Shown here in pieces: positions 40,945 to 51,747 of a stretch of DNA of 64,000 nucleotides. The position numbers and the translations under genes are program-made. The DNA is taken from the NCBI GenBank assembly GCA_020186115.1, contig WSYJ01000149.1, forward strand, positions 496,001-560,000, in the 5' to 3' direction. This DNA comes from Histomonas meleagridis (taxonomy: Eukaryota; Parabasalia; Tritrichomonadida; Dientamoebidae). How positions within the stretch are numbered: the first letter of the stretch is position 1; every line of letters begins with the position of its first letter. The notes under the pieces were generated by a model. The model saw only the letters and a program-made list of their open reading frames with translations. It was not told where the DNA came from and did not search any database.

Positions 40945-43080
40945 TTACTTTTCTAAGAGTAATTTAACTATTTCTGTATGACCTCTTGAAGATGCATGCA
41001 TAAGTGCTGTATTAAATAATTTAAATGATTTTTAAATATTATTTTGAAATATAAATTCTAAATAAAACAAATAAATATCTTTAGCATTAATATCAATTCC
41101 TTCTTGTTCAAGAAGTAATTTAACTATTTCTGTATGACCTTCTGAAGATGCCAAAATAAGTGCTGTTCTAAATAATTTAAATAATTTCCAAATATTATTT
41201 TGAAATATAAAATTATTAAAATAAATTTCATTTTTAGCATTAATATCAATTCCTTCTTGTTCAAAAAGTAATTGAACGATTTCTGTATGACCTTTATAAG
41301 ATGCCCACATAAGTGCTGTATCAAATAATTTCAATAATTTTCAAATATTATTTTGAAATATAAAATTATTAAAATAAATTTTAAATAAAACAAATAAATT
41401 TTATCTTTAGCATTAATATCAATTCCTTCTTGTTCAAGAAGTAATTTAACTATTTCTGTATAACCTTCATCAGATGCATAAATAAGTGCTGTATTAAATT
41501 ATTTAAATAATTTCCAAATATTATTTTGAAATATAAATTTTAAATAAAACAAATAAATATCTTTAGCATTAATATCAATATTCTCTTTTTCAAGAAGTAA
41601 TTTAACTATTTCTGTATGACCATATTTAGATGCCCACATAAGTGCTGTATTAAATAATTTAAATAATTTCCAAATATTATTTTGAAATATAAAATTATTA
41701 AAATAAATATTAAATAAAACAAATAAATATCTTTAGCATTAATATCAATTCCTTCTTGTTCAAGAAGTAATTTAACTATTTCTGTATGACCATTATAAGA
41801 TGCCCACATAAGTGCTGTCCAAAATAATTTAAATGATTTCCAAATATTATTTTGAAATATTAAATTATTAAAATAAATTTCATATAAAACAAATAAATAT
41901 CTTTAGCATTAATATCAATTCCTTCTTGTTCAAGAAGTAATTTAACGATTTCTGTACGACCATTTTCAGATGCTAAAATAAGTGATGTTTTAAATAATTT
42001 AAATAATTACCAAATATCATTTTGAAATATAAAATTATTAAAATAAATATTAAATAAAACAAATAAATATCTTTAGCATTAATATCAATTCCTTCTTGTT
42101 CAAGAAGTAATTTAACTATTTCTGTATTACCGTAATAAGATGCCCAAATAAGTGCTGTATAAAATAATTTAAATAATTTCCAAATATTATCTTGAAATAG
42201 AAAATTATTAAAATAAATATTAAATAAAACAAGCAAATATCTTTAGCATTAATATCAATTCCTTCTTGTTCAATAAGTAATTTAACTATTTCAATATAAC
42301 TTTTTTTAGATGCTAATATTAATACTGTTAGAAATAATTTAAATAATTTCCAATTATTATTTTGAAATATAAAATTATTAAAATAAATATTAAATAAAAC
42401 AAATAAATATCTTTAGCATTAATATCAATTCCTTCTTGTTCAAGAAGTAATTTGACTACTTTTGTCTGATATTTTGAAGATGCATGAAAAAGCGCTGTTC
42501 TAAAAAAATGGAAGAATTTTTAAATTTTATTATCAAACAACAATAAAATAAATTAAATTTTAAATATAACATATAAAAATCCTTTGAATTGATATCAATT
42601 TCCCCTTGTTTAAAAAGTAATTGAATTATATCAATATAACCATAACGCGATGCTTTCATTAGTGCATTTTCAAATAATTTTAATAATTCCCAAAACAAAT
42701 TTAACAATATTAAATTTAACAGGGAAGCATTAATCATAACAAATAACTATCATTAATTGTAACATCTTTTCCCTCTTTCTCAATAAGTAATTCAACTATT
42801 TCTGTATATCGTTTTTCAGATGCCAATATAAGTGCTGTTTTAAATATTTGAAAAAATTTCCAAAAATTATTTCCAAATTTCCTTTTAACAAATCAAATAT
42901 TATTTCTGTCATTAATATTAATTCCCTTTTGTTCAAGAAGTAATTTAACTGTTCTTGTATTACCATTTTGAGTTGCATACATAAGTGCTGTTGAAAATGA
43001 TTTAAATATTTTCCTAATATTATTATGAAACATAAAATTATTAAAACGAAAATAAAACAAAATAAATTTAAGTCTTTAGC
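40945..43080 (-). repeat. Ankyrin module/spacer array of gene C
   Basis: About 150-170-bp units on the minus strand. Five or more consecutive distal units are almost identical, including spacers, which points to recent unit amplification. The short 66-nt spacers lack a 14-nt block (TTTTAATAATTTTA) found in the 80-nt ones. Confidence 0.8.
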
Positions 43081-44310
43081 ATTAATATTACTTCTTTTCT
43101 GTTTAAGAATATACTGAACAAGTTCAAAATTTTTTGATTCCGAAGATTTACATAAAAGATCCACTGTAATGATATTTCTTGGTAGAAAATGTTTAACAAG
43201 ATACAAGTTACCAGTTCTTGCTGACTCTTTGAAGATAGAATCATTAAATCCTTTACTGGAAATGTCTTCTAAAAATGATAGAAGTTCATAGTTTCCATAT
43301 TTAATGCAAAGAAATTTTAAATCATTTTCTTTTTGTTGAGCGTATTCTTCTATTTTATTTTCATAAAGATATTTAAAGATATCATTTTGATGAAATATAA
43401 TTGCTGTTTCATATGCATTTTGAAAAGAGATATGATTTTGTTCACATAAATGAATAATTTCTAAATTTCCACCTGCAATTGCATATTTACCTGTGTTATC
43501 TATTTTAGAATCATTCATAAGTAAATATTTAAAGCATTTAACAGCAGAAAAAAATGCTGCATAATCAATTAATGTAACATTTTCTTGATTAATAAATGAA
43601 CACCTTTCATAAAGTGATGGTTTAATTCTTTGGTTAAAATAAAAATCATTTTGTGATGATATTTCTTGAAGTTTTTCTATTTCATCATTTCGAATTATTT
43701 TCGCAATTTCATTTGGATTTTGTCCTTCTTGAATTAATTGTTTATGAATTTCCCAATCATTCTTTGAAAGTTCTTTATAGTTTTTCATAAGAAAAATATA
43801 TATTGGATCATTTTTGGAATAAATATGTGGATACTTTTTTGATCTATGATGGATGAAATAATTTGTTTTTATATTTTTGATAATATTTGTTTCAATTATT
43901 TTTTGTTCAATCATTTTCTCAATTAAATAATATGATTCTTGTGATTTAATTCCACATATATAATCAATAAAAATTGTAATAACTTTTAGATAACTTTGTT
44001 CTATTTCTTCTTTTGTTTGAATTTTTTCTAAATATTTGATATATAAATCACTTAAATATGAATTCTTATGTGAATAAAATGATAAATATATCAAATTACT
44101 TATAGTAACATTAAATGAATATGGAAATTTCTTATCAAATAATTTTATTGTTTGTTCAATAGCTAAATCAAAATTTTCATCAGTTAAATTAAATATGATT
44201 TTTTGAAGTGAAGTAAGTAATGTTAAATATACACCAGAATCTTTTGAGTTCTTTTTTGATTTTTTAGAGAAATTTGCATTAACATCGTGAAAAACTTGAT
44301 TATCATTCAT
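40945..44310 (-). CDS. Ankyrin gene C: DUF3447 N-terminal region plus about 13 spacer-separated ankyrin modules
   Basis: ATG 44310 (MNDNQVFHDVNANFSKK) starts a continuous frame to about 43080 with the DUF3447 block (SLYERCSFINQENVTLIDYAAFFS). A longer frame from 44388 would overlap the uL15 gene and is rejected. About 13 modules follow, the first near 42990 and the last ending LLLEK and TAA at 40945. The seven most distal are nearly identical to the TALMWASYNGHTEIVKLLLE consensus. Spacers are mostly 80 nt, with 83, 66, 63 and 66 at the distal end. Two of the in-phase spacers (66 nt) contain stops, so read-through would not produce the protein either. Orthologues are unknown; the protein is probably an interaction scaffold. 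Confidence 0.6.
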
Positions 44311-44360
44311 AAAATTAATTTTATTATAATGGCTTCGGAGGTTATCGGCGGTTTGGCCGT

Positions 44361-44365
44361 CCTTT
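44361..44365 (+). promoter_or_regulatory. CCTTT box of the uL15 gene
   Basis: CCTTT lies 7 nt before the ATG, within CCGTCCTTTTTCGGG. The uL1 gene has the closely similar CCGTCCTTTCTG. This resembles the T. vaginalis M5 start-site motif. Confidence 0.6.
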
Positions 44366-44371
44366 TTCGGG

Positions 44372-44821
44372 ATGCCAACTCGTTTCAAGAAGTCAAGGAA
44401 GCTTCGTGGCCAAGAATCAATGGGTTACGGTCGTGTTGGAAAGCACAGGAAGTCACCAGGAGGTTGCGGTAATGCTGGTGGTCAACATCATCAAAGAACT
44501 TGGTTCGATCGTTATCACCCAGGATACTTCGGTAAGGTTGGTATGCGCCGTCTTCATGTATTCAAGTGCCGCGAATGGGAACCAATCATCAATATTGACA
44601 AACTTTGGACATTAGTTCCTGAAGAAGTTCGCAACCAAGCTGCTTCTAAAAAACAAGGCGATGCAGTTCCAGTCATTGATTGCGTTGCCAATGGATATTT
44701 CAAAGTTGTTGGTCGTGGTGAACTCCCACAAATTCCATTAATTGTTCGTGCCAAAGATTTCTCACAATCTGCTGAAAGAAAGATCAAAGCTGCAGGAGGT
44801 GCATGTGAAAAGGTTCAATAA
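44372..44821 (+). CDS. RPL27A: Large-subunit ribosomal protein uL15 (L27a)
   Basis: 149 residues, the full family length. [14 protein letters not shown] at the start, [18 protein letters not shown], then [25 protein letters not shown] and APVID-type [19 protein letters not shown] are family hallmarks. It is a core component of the 60S subunit near the exit tunnel and E site. Codon choice is C-ending and biased, as in other highly expressed genes here. The gene is divergent from ankyrin gene C with 61 bases between the ATGs. The stop is followed by AAC, giving TAAAC. Confidence 0.97.
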   Translation: MPTRFKKSRKLRGQESMGYGRVGKHRKSPGGCGNAGGQHHQRTWFDRYHPGYFGKVGMRRLHVFKCREWEPIINIDKLWTLVPEEVRNQAASKKQGDAVPVIDCVANGYFKVVGRGELPQIPLIVRAKDFSQSAERKIKAAGGACEKVQ

Positions 44822-44885
44822 ACATTTCAGTTTTGGCTAAAACATAATTTGAAAAGAATTTATGAATTTATTATTTACAAACAAA

Positions 44886-45365
44886 TTAACAAAACTGTGA
44901 ACCTCTGATTGGTGAACTTATGTTAGCAATTGCTCTGTCGCATTCTTCAATAGGTTCATATGGATGCATTCTGTAAAAATCTTCACATGAATGAACAGTG
45001 AAATTAATATGTACAATAGAAGATGCTGGCGTAAATAAAACTCCTGTTGGCAATATCCTAACGGACCTTGCATTTGTAATTGAAAAATTTGCAAAAATAG
45101 ATTGTTGAATGTTATCAACATATGCCCATTTTAAATTATAAGTCCAATCAATAATTCCATAACATCTTCCAACTTTACATGTTTCTAATGTTATTGAACA
45201 TGAAGAACCAAACATCAAAGGAAATAAAACCTGATCTTGATATGTTTGAGAGAATGAACATCCATCAGCCACAACATTACATTCGTTACCTGTTTTCCTT
45301 CTTTCCTCATATGAATCTTTTGAGAAATCAAAAGCCAAAAGAGTCAAAATCGCCAAAGAAAACAT
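44886..45365 (-). CDS. Small secreted Cys-containing protein of unknown function
   Basis: 159 residues. A signal peptide is likely (MFSLAILTLLAFDFS). The mature part has about nine Cys (for example NECNVVADGCSF, SCSITLETCKVGRCYG, SCEDF, ECD) and several N-x-S/T sites (NFSIT, NFTVH), which fits an exported, disulfide-bonded protein. No family recognised. It is convergent with uL15 (64 bases between ends). An AACGGTC lies 21 nt upstream of the ATG. Confidence 0.7.
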   Translation of the reverse strand: MFSLAILTLLAFDFSKDSYEERRKTGNECNVVADGCSFSQTYQDQVLFPLMFGSSCSITLETCKVGRCYGIIDWTYNLKWAYVDNIQQSIFANFSITNARSVRILPTGVLFTPASSIVHINFTVHSCEDFYRMHPYEPIEECDRAIANISSPIRGSQFC

Positions 45366-45385
45366 TTGAAAATACGTTAATCATC

Positions 45386-45392
45386 GACCGTT
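45386..45392 (-). promoter_or_regulatory. AACGGTC site upstream of the small secreted protein gene
   Basis: Minus-strand AACGGTC 21 nt before the ATG at 45365. It matches the Myb-type consensus seen at several other starts in this window. Confidence 0.5.
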
Positions 45393-45528
45393 TATCATTT
45401 TCATCAAATTCGGCTTTCTATTTCTTTTAGATTATAAGGTTTCCCAACGATAGAACCGAATGAATGAAAAATCATCGGATTTATATTCAAAAACTGAAGT
45501 GTTTGGGAGAGAACTTTCTGCAACCACT

Positions 45529-45644
45529 TTATAAAAATTTAACAACTTCTACACGATCATTCTTTATTGCTTGAGTAAAAGCAGTTTCAAATATTCGTTA
45601 ACAGCTTCTAAACTACCGAAAGCGCACGCGCACATAAAAGGCGT
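45529..45644 (-). pseudogene. Ankyrin relic
   Basis: Minus strand: TPFMCACAFGSLEAVN is followed, after only a few bases and a change of frame, by RIFETAFTQAIKNDRVEVVKFL and a TAA. These are two truncated ankyrin modules fused by a deletion, without the usual 80-nt spacer. There is no N-terminal part. Confidence 0.65.
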
Positions 45645-45768
45645 AATAAATAAATAAAATAAATTCCGATAAAATAAAATTAATAACAAAAATTGCAAAC
45701 AAATGATAATAATCAATGAACAATTGAATTAAAGAGATTTTGAAATCGATATTTAAAAATATGGAAAT

Positions 45769-48700
45769 TTATTCAGTGGAATTTAAAGTCCGCAAAAGAA
45801 TCCTTTGATAATATGATCGAGCTAATCCTTTTACGGCTGATTGCTCCAATTGGCTCTGCAAGAACTTCGGAAGGGATGAGTTAATGATGACTTCCTTTCC
45901 AATCTTCATACTAGAAATTGCGTCCAAAATTAGCAAGATCTGAGATGCCTGATCAGTTTTCAAATATTCATCAACGCAACCAATTAACTTTTCGATGCCT
46001 TGTTCGTCAACGTAACTTTCGATTTCATTTACTCCAAACGTTCTTTCTAATGCAATGAAAGTTCTTTTCACGTTCATTTCATCATCACTCTTAATCATAT
46101 TCACCAGACCCTCCAAGTTCTTTGCGCATTCTATTGCAGCATAAGGATTTATAGTAATATTAGCAATTAGAATCAAAGCATATTGTGTCATTTCGGGGTC
46201 ACCCAAAAAACCGAAAACCGTAGAAACACATTCTGACAACGGTTTTGACATCGGTTCAACGACCGATACAAACGCCAAAACCATCAGAGCGGTTTTAGCG
46301 TATTCTTTAGTTTTCAATAACCGTACGATAGAAGGTATTGCTTCTTGAATGAACAACACACCGTTTAAAGTTGAAGAGATTACACCACATAAATTCAAAG
46401 CTTGTGTGGTCAATTCACCTTCGTTCAAATTTTCTAAGATGAACTTTTTCAGTTCAAATGTTTTGAACTTTTCAATGTCATATTTCTGAAGGATTAACGT
46501 GTAAATTGAAGCAACGATACCTTTCATTGAATCATATTCAGAAGCAAAGAATTTGTTCAATTTTGGATAAACTTTTTCAAATGTTGAATAGCAGCCACTT
46601 TTTATCAGTAAGCCAGCAATTGTTTTTAATGATAACATAACAACATTTGAATCATCGCTCTCCAAACATTTTTCTAAAGCTTCACACGCTTCGTTTGAAT
46701 TAATGAATTTATTAATAGCACTAGGAGATTTAAATATCATTTTTGCTAATATATAAATTAATTTTCGTTGATTTTGATCATTGAATTTATTAATTAAATT
46801 TGGGAACATATCAACGAAAGTAATTATACTCTTTTGAATAAGTATTGTCGTCGTAACGATTTTAGTATATAACTCAAGTGAACATGAAACAATATAATCG
46901 TCATCACATAATAACAATGCGCATATTTTAGATGTGAAATCATAAGCTTCCATCATTCGACAAGCCTTAGGTATTTCGATTAAATACTTCAACAACTCGA
47001 GTGATAACTTAAGTAATTCGATTGGCGATTCTGGTACAACGTTCACTAAAACATTTTGTACTATTTGACATATTGCTGAATCATTTTCATAATATTTACC
47101 TTGTAATAATTTGATTATATAAATGGAACAATTAATTCGATTCGATAAATCTGATGTAATTAAAAATGGAGCAAGTTTAATGAAATGTTCTTTGTTAAGT
47201 TTAGTTAATGGTAACATTAATAAATTAGAAATCGCTAATGGCATTGATGAAACTCCATACTTTAAGAATAAGTTTAAATATGAATTAGTTCCATTATTCT
47301 CGATAAATATCGTGGACAAACTATTATTCTTTAAAATGGTATTAATAATTAGTGAGAAATCAAATGCAAGTTGTAATGTATTACATTTGTTCATTGAATC
47401 AATAAACATTTTAATGCATTTTTCATTAGAAAATAATTCTAGCCATTTCTCATCATCTATAATCGTCTTCAAATTAGAGATATTATTAGTTAAATCATCT
47501 AAAATTCGATATAATGTTATTGATGATGGTGCACCTGGATTAAAGACTGTTTCTTTCCGCTTAATAAATTGATTCAAATATGCTTCAACTTCACTATGAT
47601 TCGTGCCTGGAAAATCTAATTGCCCACTTTCAAATGCTTTAACAATAATGTCAAAGTCAGGGCGGTTTTCTGGATTTTTGTCCCAGCACTTTTCAATAAA
47701 CTGCGCAATTCGCCTGGGGCAGGTCGTCGGAATTAATGGTCGCGAGCCTTGCATCACTGCAACAACAACTTGATAATCCCGGAGACCTCTGTAAGGGATT
47801 TCATGCGAAAGTAATTCCCAGAATAGAATTCCATATGAATATACATCGGCTTTCTTACCATAAGGTTTGGAATCAAGGACTTCAGGCGCCATCCATTGTG
47901 CTGTACCTGTACCACCTGTCATTACTTCAGAATCATTACTAATCATTCGACTCAAACCAAAATCACAAATTTTTGGATAATCATCAGCATCCAATAAGAT
48001 ATTAGGTGACTTAATATCACGATGAACTAATCCTTTTTTGTGGATAAAGGAAAGCCCACATGCAACACCTAATGCTATAATAGTATGTTTGGTCGGTGAA
48101 AGTGGATTTGAATCAGAGTGAAGCCGTTTAAAGAGTGAGTTCCCCGACATGTATTCGGTGATGATGTAATATGGAGGCTCAAGAGTTATGCCAATAAATG
48201 GTAAAATGGCAAAGTGGTTAAGTGTGGACGCAATTTTAATCTCACGTTGAAGCATTTCAAATGTGTGCTTGTCGAATTGTGATGCATTCATCTTCTTGAT
48301 GGCAACAAAACGTTTCTCTTTGATGTGATAACCAAGATACACATCTGCAAAACCACCAGAGCCAATGCGTTTTCGTAACTCAAAAGCGGAATGATCATAT
48401 GCAAATTCACTGAATTGTGAAAAACCTTGTGCTACCTCCTCAGCAGTAAGAACACGTGAATCTTTGGTGTCGTCAAGTACACTGATGCGTTGGTTAATTT
48501 CTTCTAGTTTGTCTTGAAGTTTTTGTGATTCTTCTTGAGAAATTGATTGATCATTTGAAATGATTGTTTCAACTTTATCGCGTAAATCATAACAATCTAC
48601 TTGGTCATCTACATTTTCTTGTTCTTTTGAAAGTCGAAAGACATTTGATTCAATAATTTTTGAATCTTCAATAGCTTTGTTAAAATCGTTCTTGAACTCG

Positions 48701-49023
48701 TTGAGCTTATCATTAATGTATAGTAATGGATGTTCAAGTAATATTCTAATGTAATTTTCTTCAAATAAATTGGTAAATAGTTCATGAAGATCAGATATTA
48801 ACTGGGATGCTTGACGAAGAGCTATGCTTTCAGTAGGAGAAGCAATTTTATTGCCGCATTTCATGACTGCTAACTTTTTGACGAATGCATGTAATTCTGA
48901 ACAAACGCAAGCAAGTTTAGTTCTATGTATAACGACAGACTTGTAGAGCTTAAGTATTTGCAAGATATCAGCTCTTAAACTTTGGATCCATTGGAATAAA
49001 GGTACTCCGATTTCTGATGACAT
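45769..49023 (-). CDS. TKL-family protein kinase with helical N-terminus and armadillo-like C-terminus
   Basis: 1,084 residues. Residues 1-200 are helical with a coiled-coil part (KLQDKLEEINQRISVL) and resemble the four-helix MLKL-type N-terminal domain (inference). The kinase domain spans about 214-465: IGSGGFADVYLG near 216, VAIKKM, HRDIKSPNILLD near 329, DFGLSRM near 356, GTAQWMAPEVL and NRPDFD. All catalytic residues are intact, and the WMAPEV block is typical of TKL kinases. Residues about 500-1,084 are helical repeats of armadillo type. TKL kinases with such C-termini are expanded in trichomonads. An AACGATC (49027-49033) lies right at the start codon. Confidence 0.9.
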   Translation of the reverse strand: MSSEIGVPLFQWIQSLRADILQILKLYKSVVIHRTKLACVCSELHAFVKKLAVMKCGNKIASPTESIALRQASQLISDLHELFTNLFEENYIRILLEHPLLYINDKLNEFKNDFNKAIEDSKIIESNVFRLSKEQENVDDQVDCYDLRDKVETIISNDQSISQEESQKLQDKLEEINQRISVLDDTKDSRVLTAEEVAQGFSQFSEFAYDHSAFELRKRIGSGGFADVYLGYHIKEKRFVAIKKMNASQFDKHTFEMLQREIKIASTLNHFAILPFIGITLEPPYYIITEYMSGNSLFKRLHSDSNPLSPTKHTIIALGVACGLSFIHKKGLVHRDIKSPNILLDADDYPKICDFGLSRMISNDSEVMTGGTGTAQWMAPEVLDSKPYGKKADVYSYGILFWELLSHEIPYRGLRDYQVVVAVMQGSRPLIPTTCPRRIAQFIEKCWDKNPENRPDFDIIVKAFESGQLDFPGTNHSEVEAYLNQFIKRKETVFNPGAPSSITLYRILDDLTNNISNLKTIIDDEKWLELFSNEKCIKMFIDSMNKCNTLQLAFDFSLIINTILKNNSLSTIFIENNGTNSYLNLFLKYGVSSMPLAISNLLMLPLTKLNKEHFIKLAPFLITSDLSNRINCSIYIIKLLQGKYYENDSAICQIVQNVLVNVVPESPIELLKLSLELLKYLIEIPKACRMMEAYDFTSKICALLLCDDDYIVSCSLELYTKIVTTTILIQKSIITFVDMFPNLINKFNDQNQRKLIYILAKMIFKSPSAINKFINSNEACEALEKCLESDDSNVVMLSLKTIAGLLIKSGCYSTFEKVYPKLNKFFASEYDSMKGIVASIYTLILQKYDIEKFKTFELKKFILENLNEGELTTQALNLCGVISSTLNGVLFIQEAIPSIVRLLKTKEYAKTALMVLAFVSVVEPMSKPLSECVSTVFGFLGDPEMTQYALILIANITINPYAAIECAKNLEGLVNMIKSDDEMNVKRTFIALERTFGVNEIESYVDEQGIEKLIGCVDEYLKTDQASQILLILDAISSMKIGKEVIINSSLPKFLQSQLEQSAVKGLARSYYQRILLRTLNSTE

Positions 49024-49168
49024 CTAAACGATCATTTTTCACACAAATTCTGTGGGTGTACCAAATTTGAAAACCATAAAAAATTTCAATATTTTAACGG
49101 TTAATAATGTCAAATGTTTCGATTGGTGTATTGTTTGTTTAAAGTCTGTTTTTGATGTAAATAAATGT

Positions 49169-49582
49169 TTACTCAGAATCAGGCTTTGGCTCTTCTTCTG
49201 TTTTAGAGAAATCAACATCTTCTGGAACATCTCCAAGATCATTATTTTCTTCTTCTGCTTTCTTATTAAGTCCAGAAAGATTCATTCCTGAAATGAGATC
49301 AGTTAATACTTCAACAATTGGTTTCTTTTCAACCTTTCCCATTATAGCATATGTATTTGCATGCATGTTGAATGCAAGTTCTGGTTTTTGGAAGGAAAGT
49401 GCTTCTTCGCTGCCTTGAAGAATTATTGATGCTGAATCTAATTCTCCAAATTCACGGCATCCAAGACGTTGTGCTGCTAACCAAACTTTAAGTCCATTTT
49501 GGTTTCCATTCTTTTGTGTTTTCTTTGTCTTACGACGCCATGAGCCGCGTCCTCCGGTCTTCATACCAACTCCTGGTGACAT
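49169..49582 (-). CDS. Nascent polypeptide-associated complex subunit beta (NAC-beta/BTF3)
   Basis: 137 residues. The RRKTKKTQKN ribosome-binding motif follows an N-terminal GGRGSW. The NAC domain covers about 40-100 (SASIILQGSEEALSFQKPELAFN, NTYAIMGKVEKKPIVEVL). The tail is acidic. NAC binds nascent chains at the ribosome exit and prevents mis-targeting. Length fits BTF3-type beta subunits. Upstream on the minus strand lie a CCTTT box (49592-49596) and two Myb-type sites (49605-49611 and 49625-49631), the best promoter signature in the window. Confidence 0.9.
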   Translation of the reverse strand: MSPGVGMKTGGRGSWRRKTKKTQKNGNQNGLKVWLAAQRLGCREFGELDSASIILQGSEEALSFQKPELAFNMHANTYAIMGKVEKKPIVEVLTDLISGMNLSGLNKKAEEENNDLGDVPEDVDFSKTEEEPKPDSE

Positions 49583-49591
49583 TGCTTGATC

Positions 49592-49631
49592 AAAGGCCCA
49601 ACAAAACCGTTATAACTTCTTGTTAACGGTC
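49592..49631 (-). promoter_or_regulatory. Promoter of the NAC-beta gene: CCTTT box plus two opposed AACGGT sites
   Basis: Minus strand, going upstream from the ATG at 49582: CCTTT at 10-14 nt, AACGGTT at 23-29 nt, and GACCGTT (opposite orientation) at 43-49 nt. Confidence 0.6.
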
Positions 49632-50049
49632 GTGTAAAAAATCAAAAATGGATAAAAATCCAAATAAATTAATTTTGCAAAATTAATGATTTATCGATTT
49701 TTTTTTTTTTTTTTTTAAGATTTATGGATTGTACAAGTTTTAAGAGATCTAAACGATCTAGATCAGATGCAACAGATACACAGTGTTAGTTGAAGGTTCA
49801 ACAATTGTCATTTGAAAGCTAAGCAAAAGAAATTAGAAAACAAATAAAATAACACAAATTATGTAATTAGTTATCATTCACGCGTTGAAGAAGTTGATTA
49901 AATGAATAAAATGTAATAAAATAAATAACCTATATATATTATGAAATCCCATAAAATAGTATTGTTTGTTAAATAAAATTTGATTTGAACGTTCTTAAAA
50001 TCAACAAACATTTTGAAATTATCTCTCACAATAGAAAACACAAATTAAA
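49632..50049. other. Intergenic region with a T tract
   Basis: About 420 bases. A run of 21 T lies at 49698-49718. No ORF or RNA gene seen. Confidence 0.4.
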
Positions 50050-50277
50050 AAGTTTAAATGGTTATACAGAAATAGTTAAATTGCTTCTTGAACAAGAAGG
50101 AATTGATATTAATGCTAAAGATATTTTTATATTCAAAATTTATTTTAACAATTTGATGTTTCAAAATAATAAACGAAATTATTTTTGACAGTACTTATGT
50201 ATGCATCTGAAAATGGGTATACAGAAATCGTTCAACTACTTCATGAACAAGAATGAATTGAAATTAATACCAAAGAT
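50050..50277 (+). pseudogene. Ankyrin relic with internal stop
   Basis: A partial module (NGYTEIVKLLLEQEGIDINAKD) is followed by a 65-nt spacer of the same type as in genes A-D. A second module (TVLMYASENGYTEIVQLLHEQE) follows, in which a TGA replaces the usual Gly codon, then IEINTKD. No N-terminal part is present. The relic shows how these arrays look once selection is lost. Confidence 0.8.
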
Positions 50278-50684
50278 ATTTATTTGTTTTATTTGAAATT
50301 TATTTTATTATTTTGATATATCAAAGTGATATTAGGGAATATTTAAACCACTCAAATTTCCCATATTCTTTAACAATAAGATATCATAACATCCCTCTAC
50401 AAAACATGAACATTAATATCATATTTTTTGTTGATTCCTTCAATTTTTTCGTAAAGATATTCACATGATTTTTTAGATAGATTTATTTATATTTTACATT
50501 CATAAAAAAAAATTTTATTAAACTTACTTTATAATTTGTTCTTTATATAACAAAATAAAGACATTTTCATTTTATTCATTTGTGGTGTTTTCTGTCATGA
50601 TTGAGTTTTTCATAAACCAAAAGTGACGTTACCGATATACTTTAAACGGTCGAAAATACCCATTCTATCGGCTTTTATCGGCAT
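50278..50684. other. Intergenic region
   Basis: About 400 bases. An AACGGTC at 50645-50651 lies 34 nt before the ATG of the next gene. Two TATCGGC words follow at about 50668 and 50678. Confidence 0.45.
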
Positions 50685-51554
50685 ATGATAAAATCATGTT
50701 CTTTTGGGCGTTTCTTAGCAAAATCACAAAAAGTTCCTCTTGTAGGGTTGATTAACATGCCCAAAGATTTGATTCTTGTTCGGCATGGATATGCAGAAGG
50801 AAACAAAGCCTATGCTGAAGAAAAAAAAGGAAATTACCAATTTTTCTCACCAAAATTCCTTGAAACACATGAATCACAATGGCGCCTTACATCTAAAGGT
50901 AGAGAACAAAGTAGAGCGGCAGGTGAATGGATAAAAAAAAATGTATCATATTTTTTTGGACAATATCTTTGCAGTGAATACATTCGAGCGCTTGAAACAG
51001 CAGCTCTTCTCAATCTCCCTCATGCCAATTGGACTCGTAATGTTTTTCTTCATGAGCGAAATTTTGGTAAACTCTCAAGACTCTCATATGCCGTACGTCA
51101 AAAGCGATTTGAAGCGCAACTCAAGTGGCGTGAGCGCGATGCTTTTTATTGGAAACCTCCTTCTGGTGAATCACTTGCTGATGTTGCTCTTCGAGTTGAT
51201 TATATTCTTGACCAACTTTCTGAGTTTCCAATTCAACCAAGTTCGGCGATTATAGTTACACATTTCCATGTGATGCAAGTCCTGCGAACCCGCATAGAGA
51301 TGATCCCCCAATCAGAGTTCAGAAAAAAGCTGGTAAACAATGACGAGTCAGAAAAACTCAAAAACGCCGCAATAATTCACTACACGCGTATTGACCCAGT
51401 CACCAAGGAAGTGGAGCCCGTTTACAAATGGATGAAGATTGTTATTCCATGGATCAAAAAATACTCAAATCCTGATTGGAAGGAGATCATATACCCAACA
51501 TTCACAAACGAAGGGCTCAAAAGAGAAATTGAGGAATCGTCCAGAAATATCTAA
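50685..51554 (+). CDS. Histidine phosphatase (phosphoglycerate mutase-like, branch 1)
   Basis: 289 residues from 50685; the alternative ATG at 50757 (MPKDLILVRHG) would give 265 and fits family length equally well. The signature RHG is in LILVRHGYAEGN. LTSKGREQSRAAGEWI and SEYIRALETAALL follow. The second catalytic His is in IIVTHFHVMQVL. These define branch 1 of the histidine phosphatase superfamily, including phosphoglycerate mutases and other phosphatases. It does not show the glycolytic mutase consensus strictly, so a phosphatase of unknown substrate is more likely. No signal peptide is obvious. Confidence 0.85.
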   Translation: MIKSCSFGRFLAKSQKVPLVGLINMPKDLILVRHGYAEGNKAYAEEKKGNYQFFSPKFLETHESQWRLTSKGREQSRAAGEWIKKNVSYFFGQYLCSEYIRALETAALLNLPHANWTRNVFLHERNFGKLSRLSYAVRQKRFEAQLKWRERDAFYWKPPSGESLADVALRVDYILDQLSEFPIQPSSAIIVTHFHVMQVLRTRIEMIPQSEFRKKLVNNDESEKLKNAAIIHYTRIDPVTKEVEPVYKWMKIVIPWIKKYSNPDWKEIIYPTFTNEGLKREIEESSRNI

Positions 51555-51747
51555 TCATATTATTTTTGTTCGCTATCAATCCTAAAAAATTGTGACATAC
51601 TTTTTGCGACTAATCTTAGACGATTATAACATTTCCGTTATGTGTTATGAGAAAAATGTGTTTTTAAACAAGTTCTTGGCAAAAATATTTGTGAGTTTTT
51701 AAATTGACACAATTTATTTTTCATCGGTTAAAGCGGTTATGGTCCGT

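Noticed and set aside
44311-44388. Longer start of ankyrin gene C at 44388
   Set aside because: It would overlap the uL15 start and its CCTTT box; paralogues A and B start at the equivalent of 44310.
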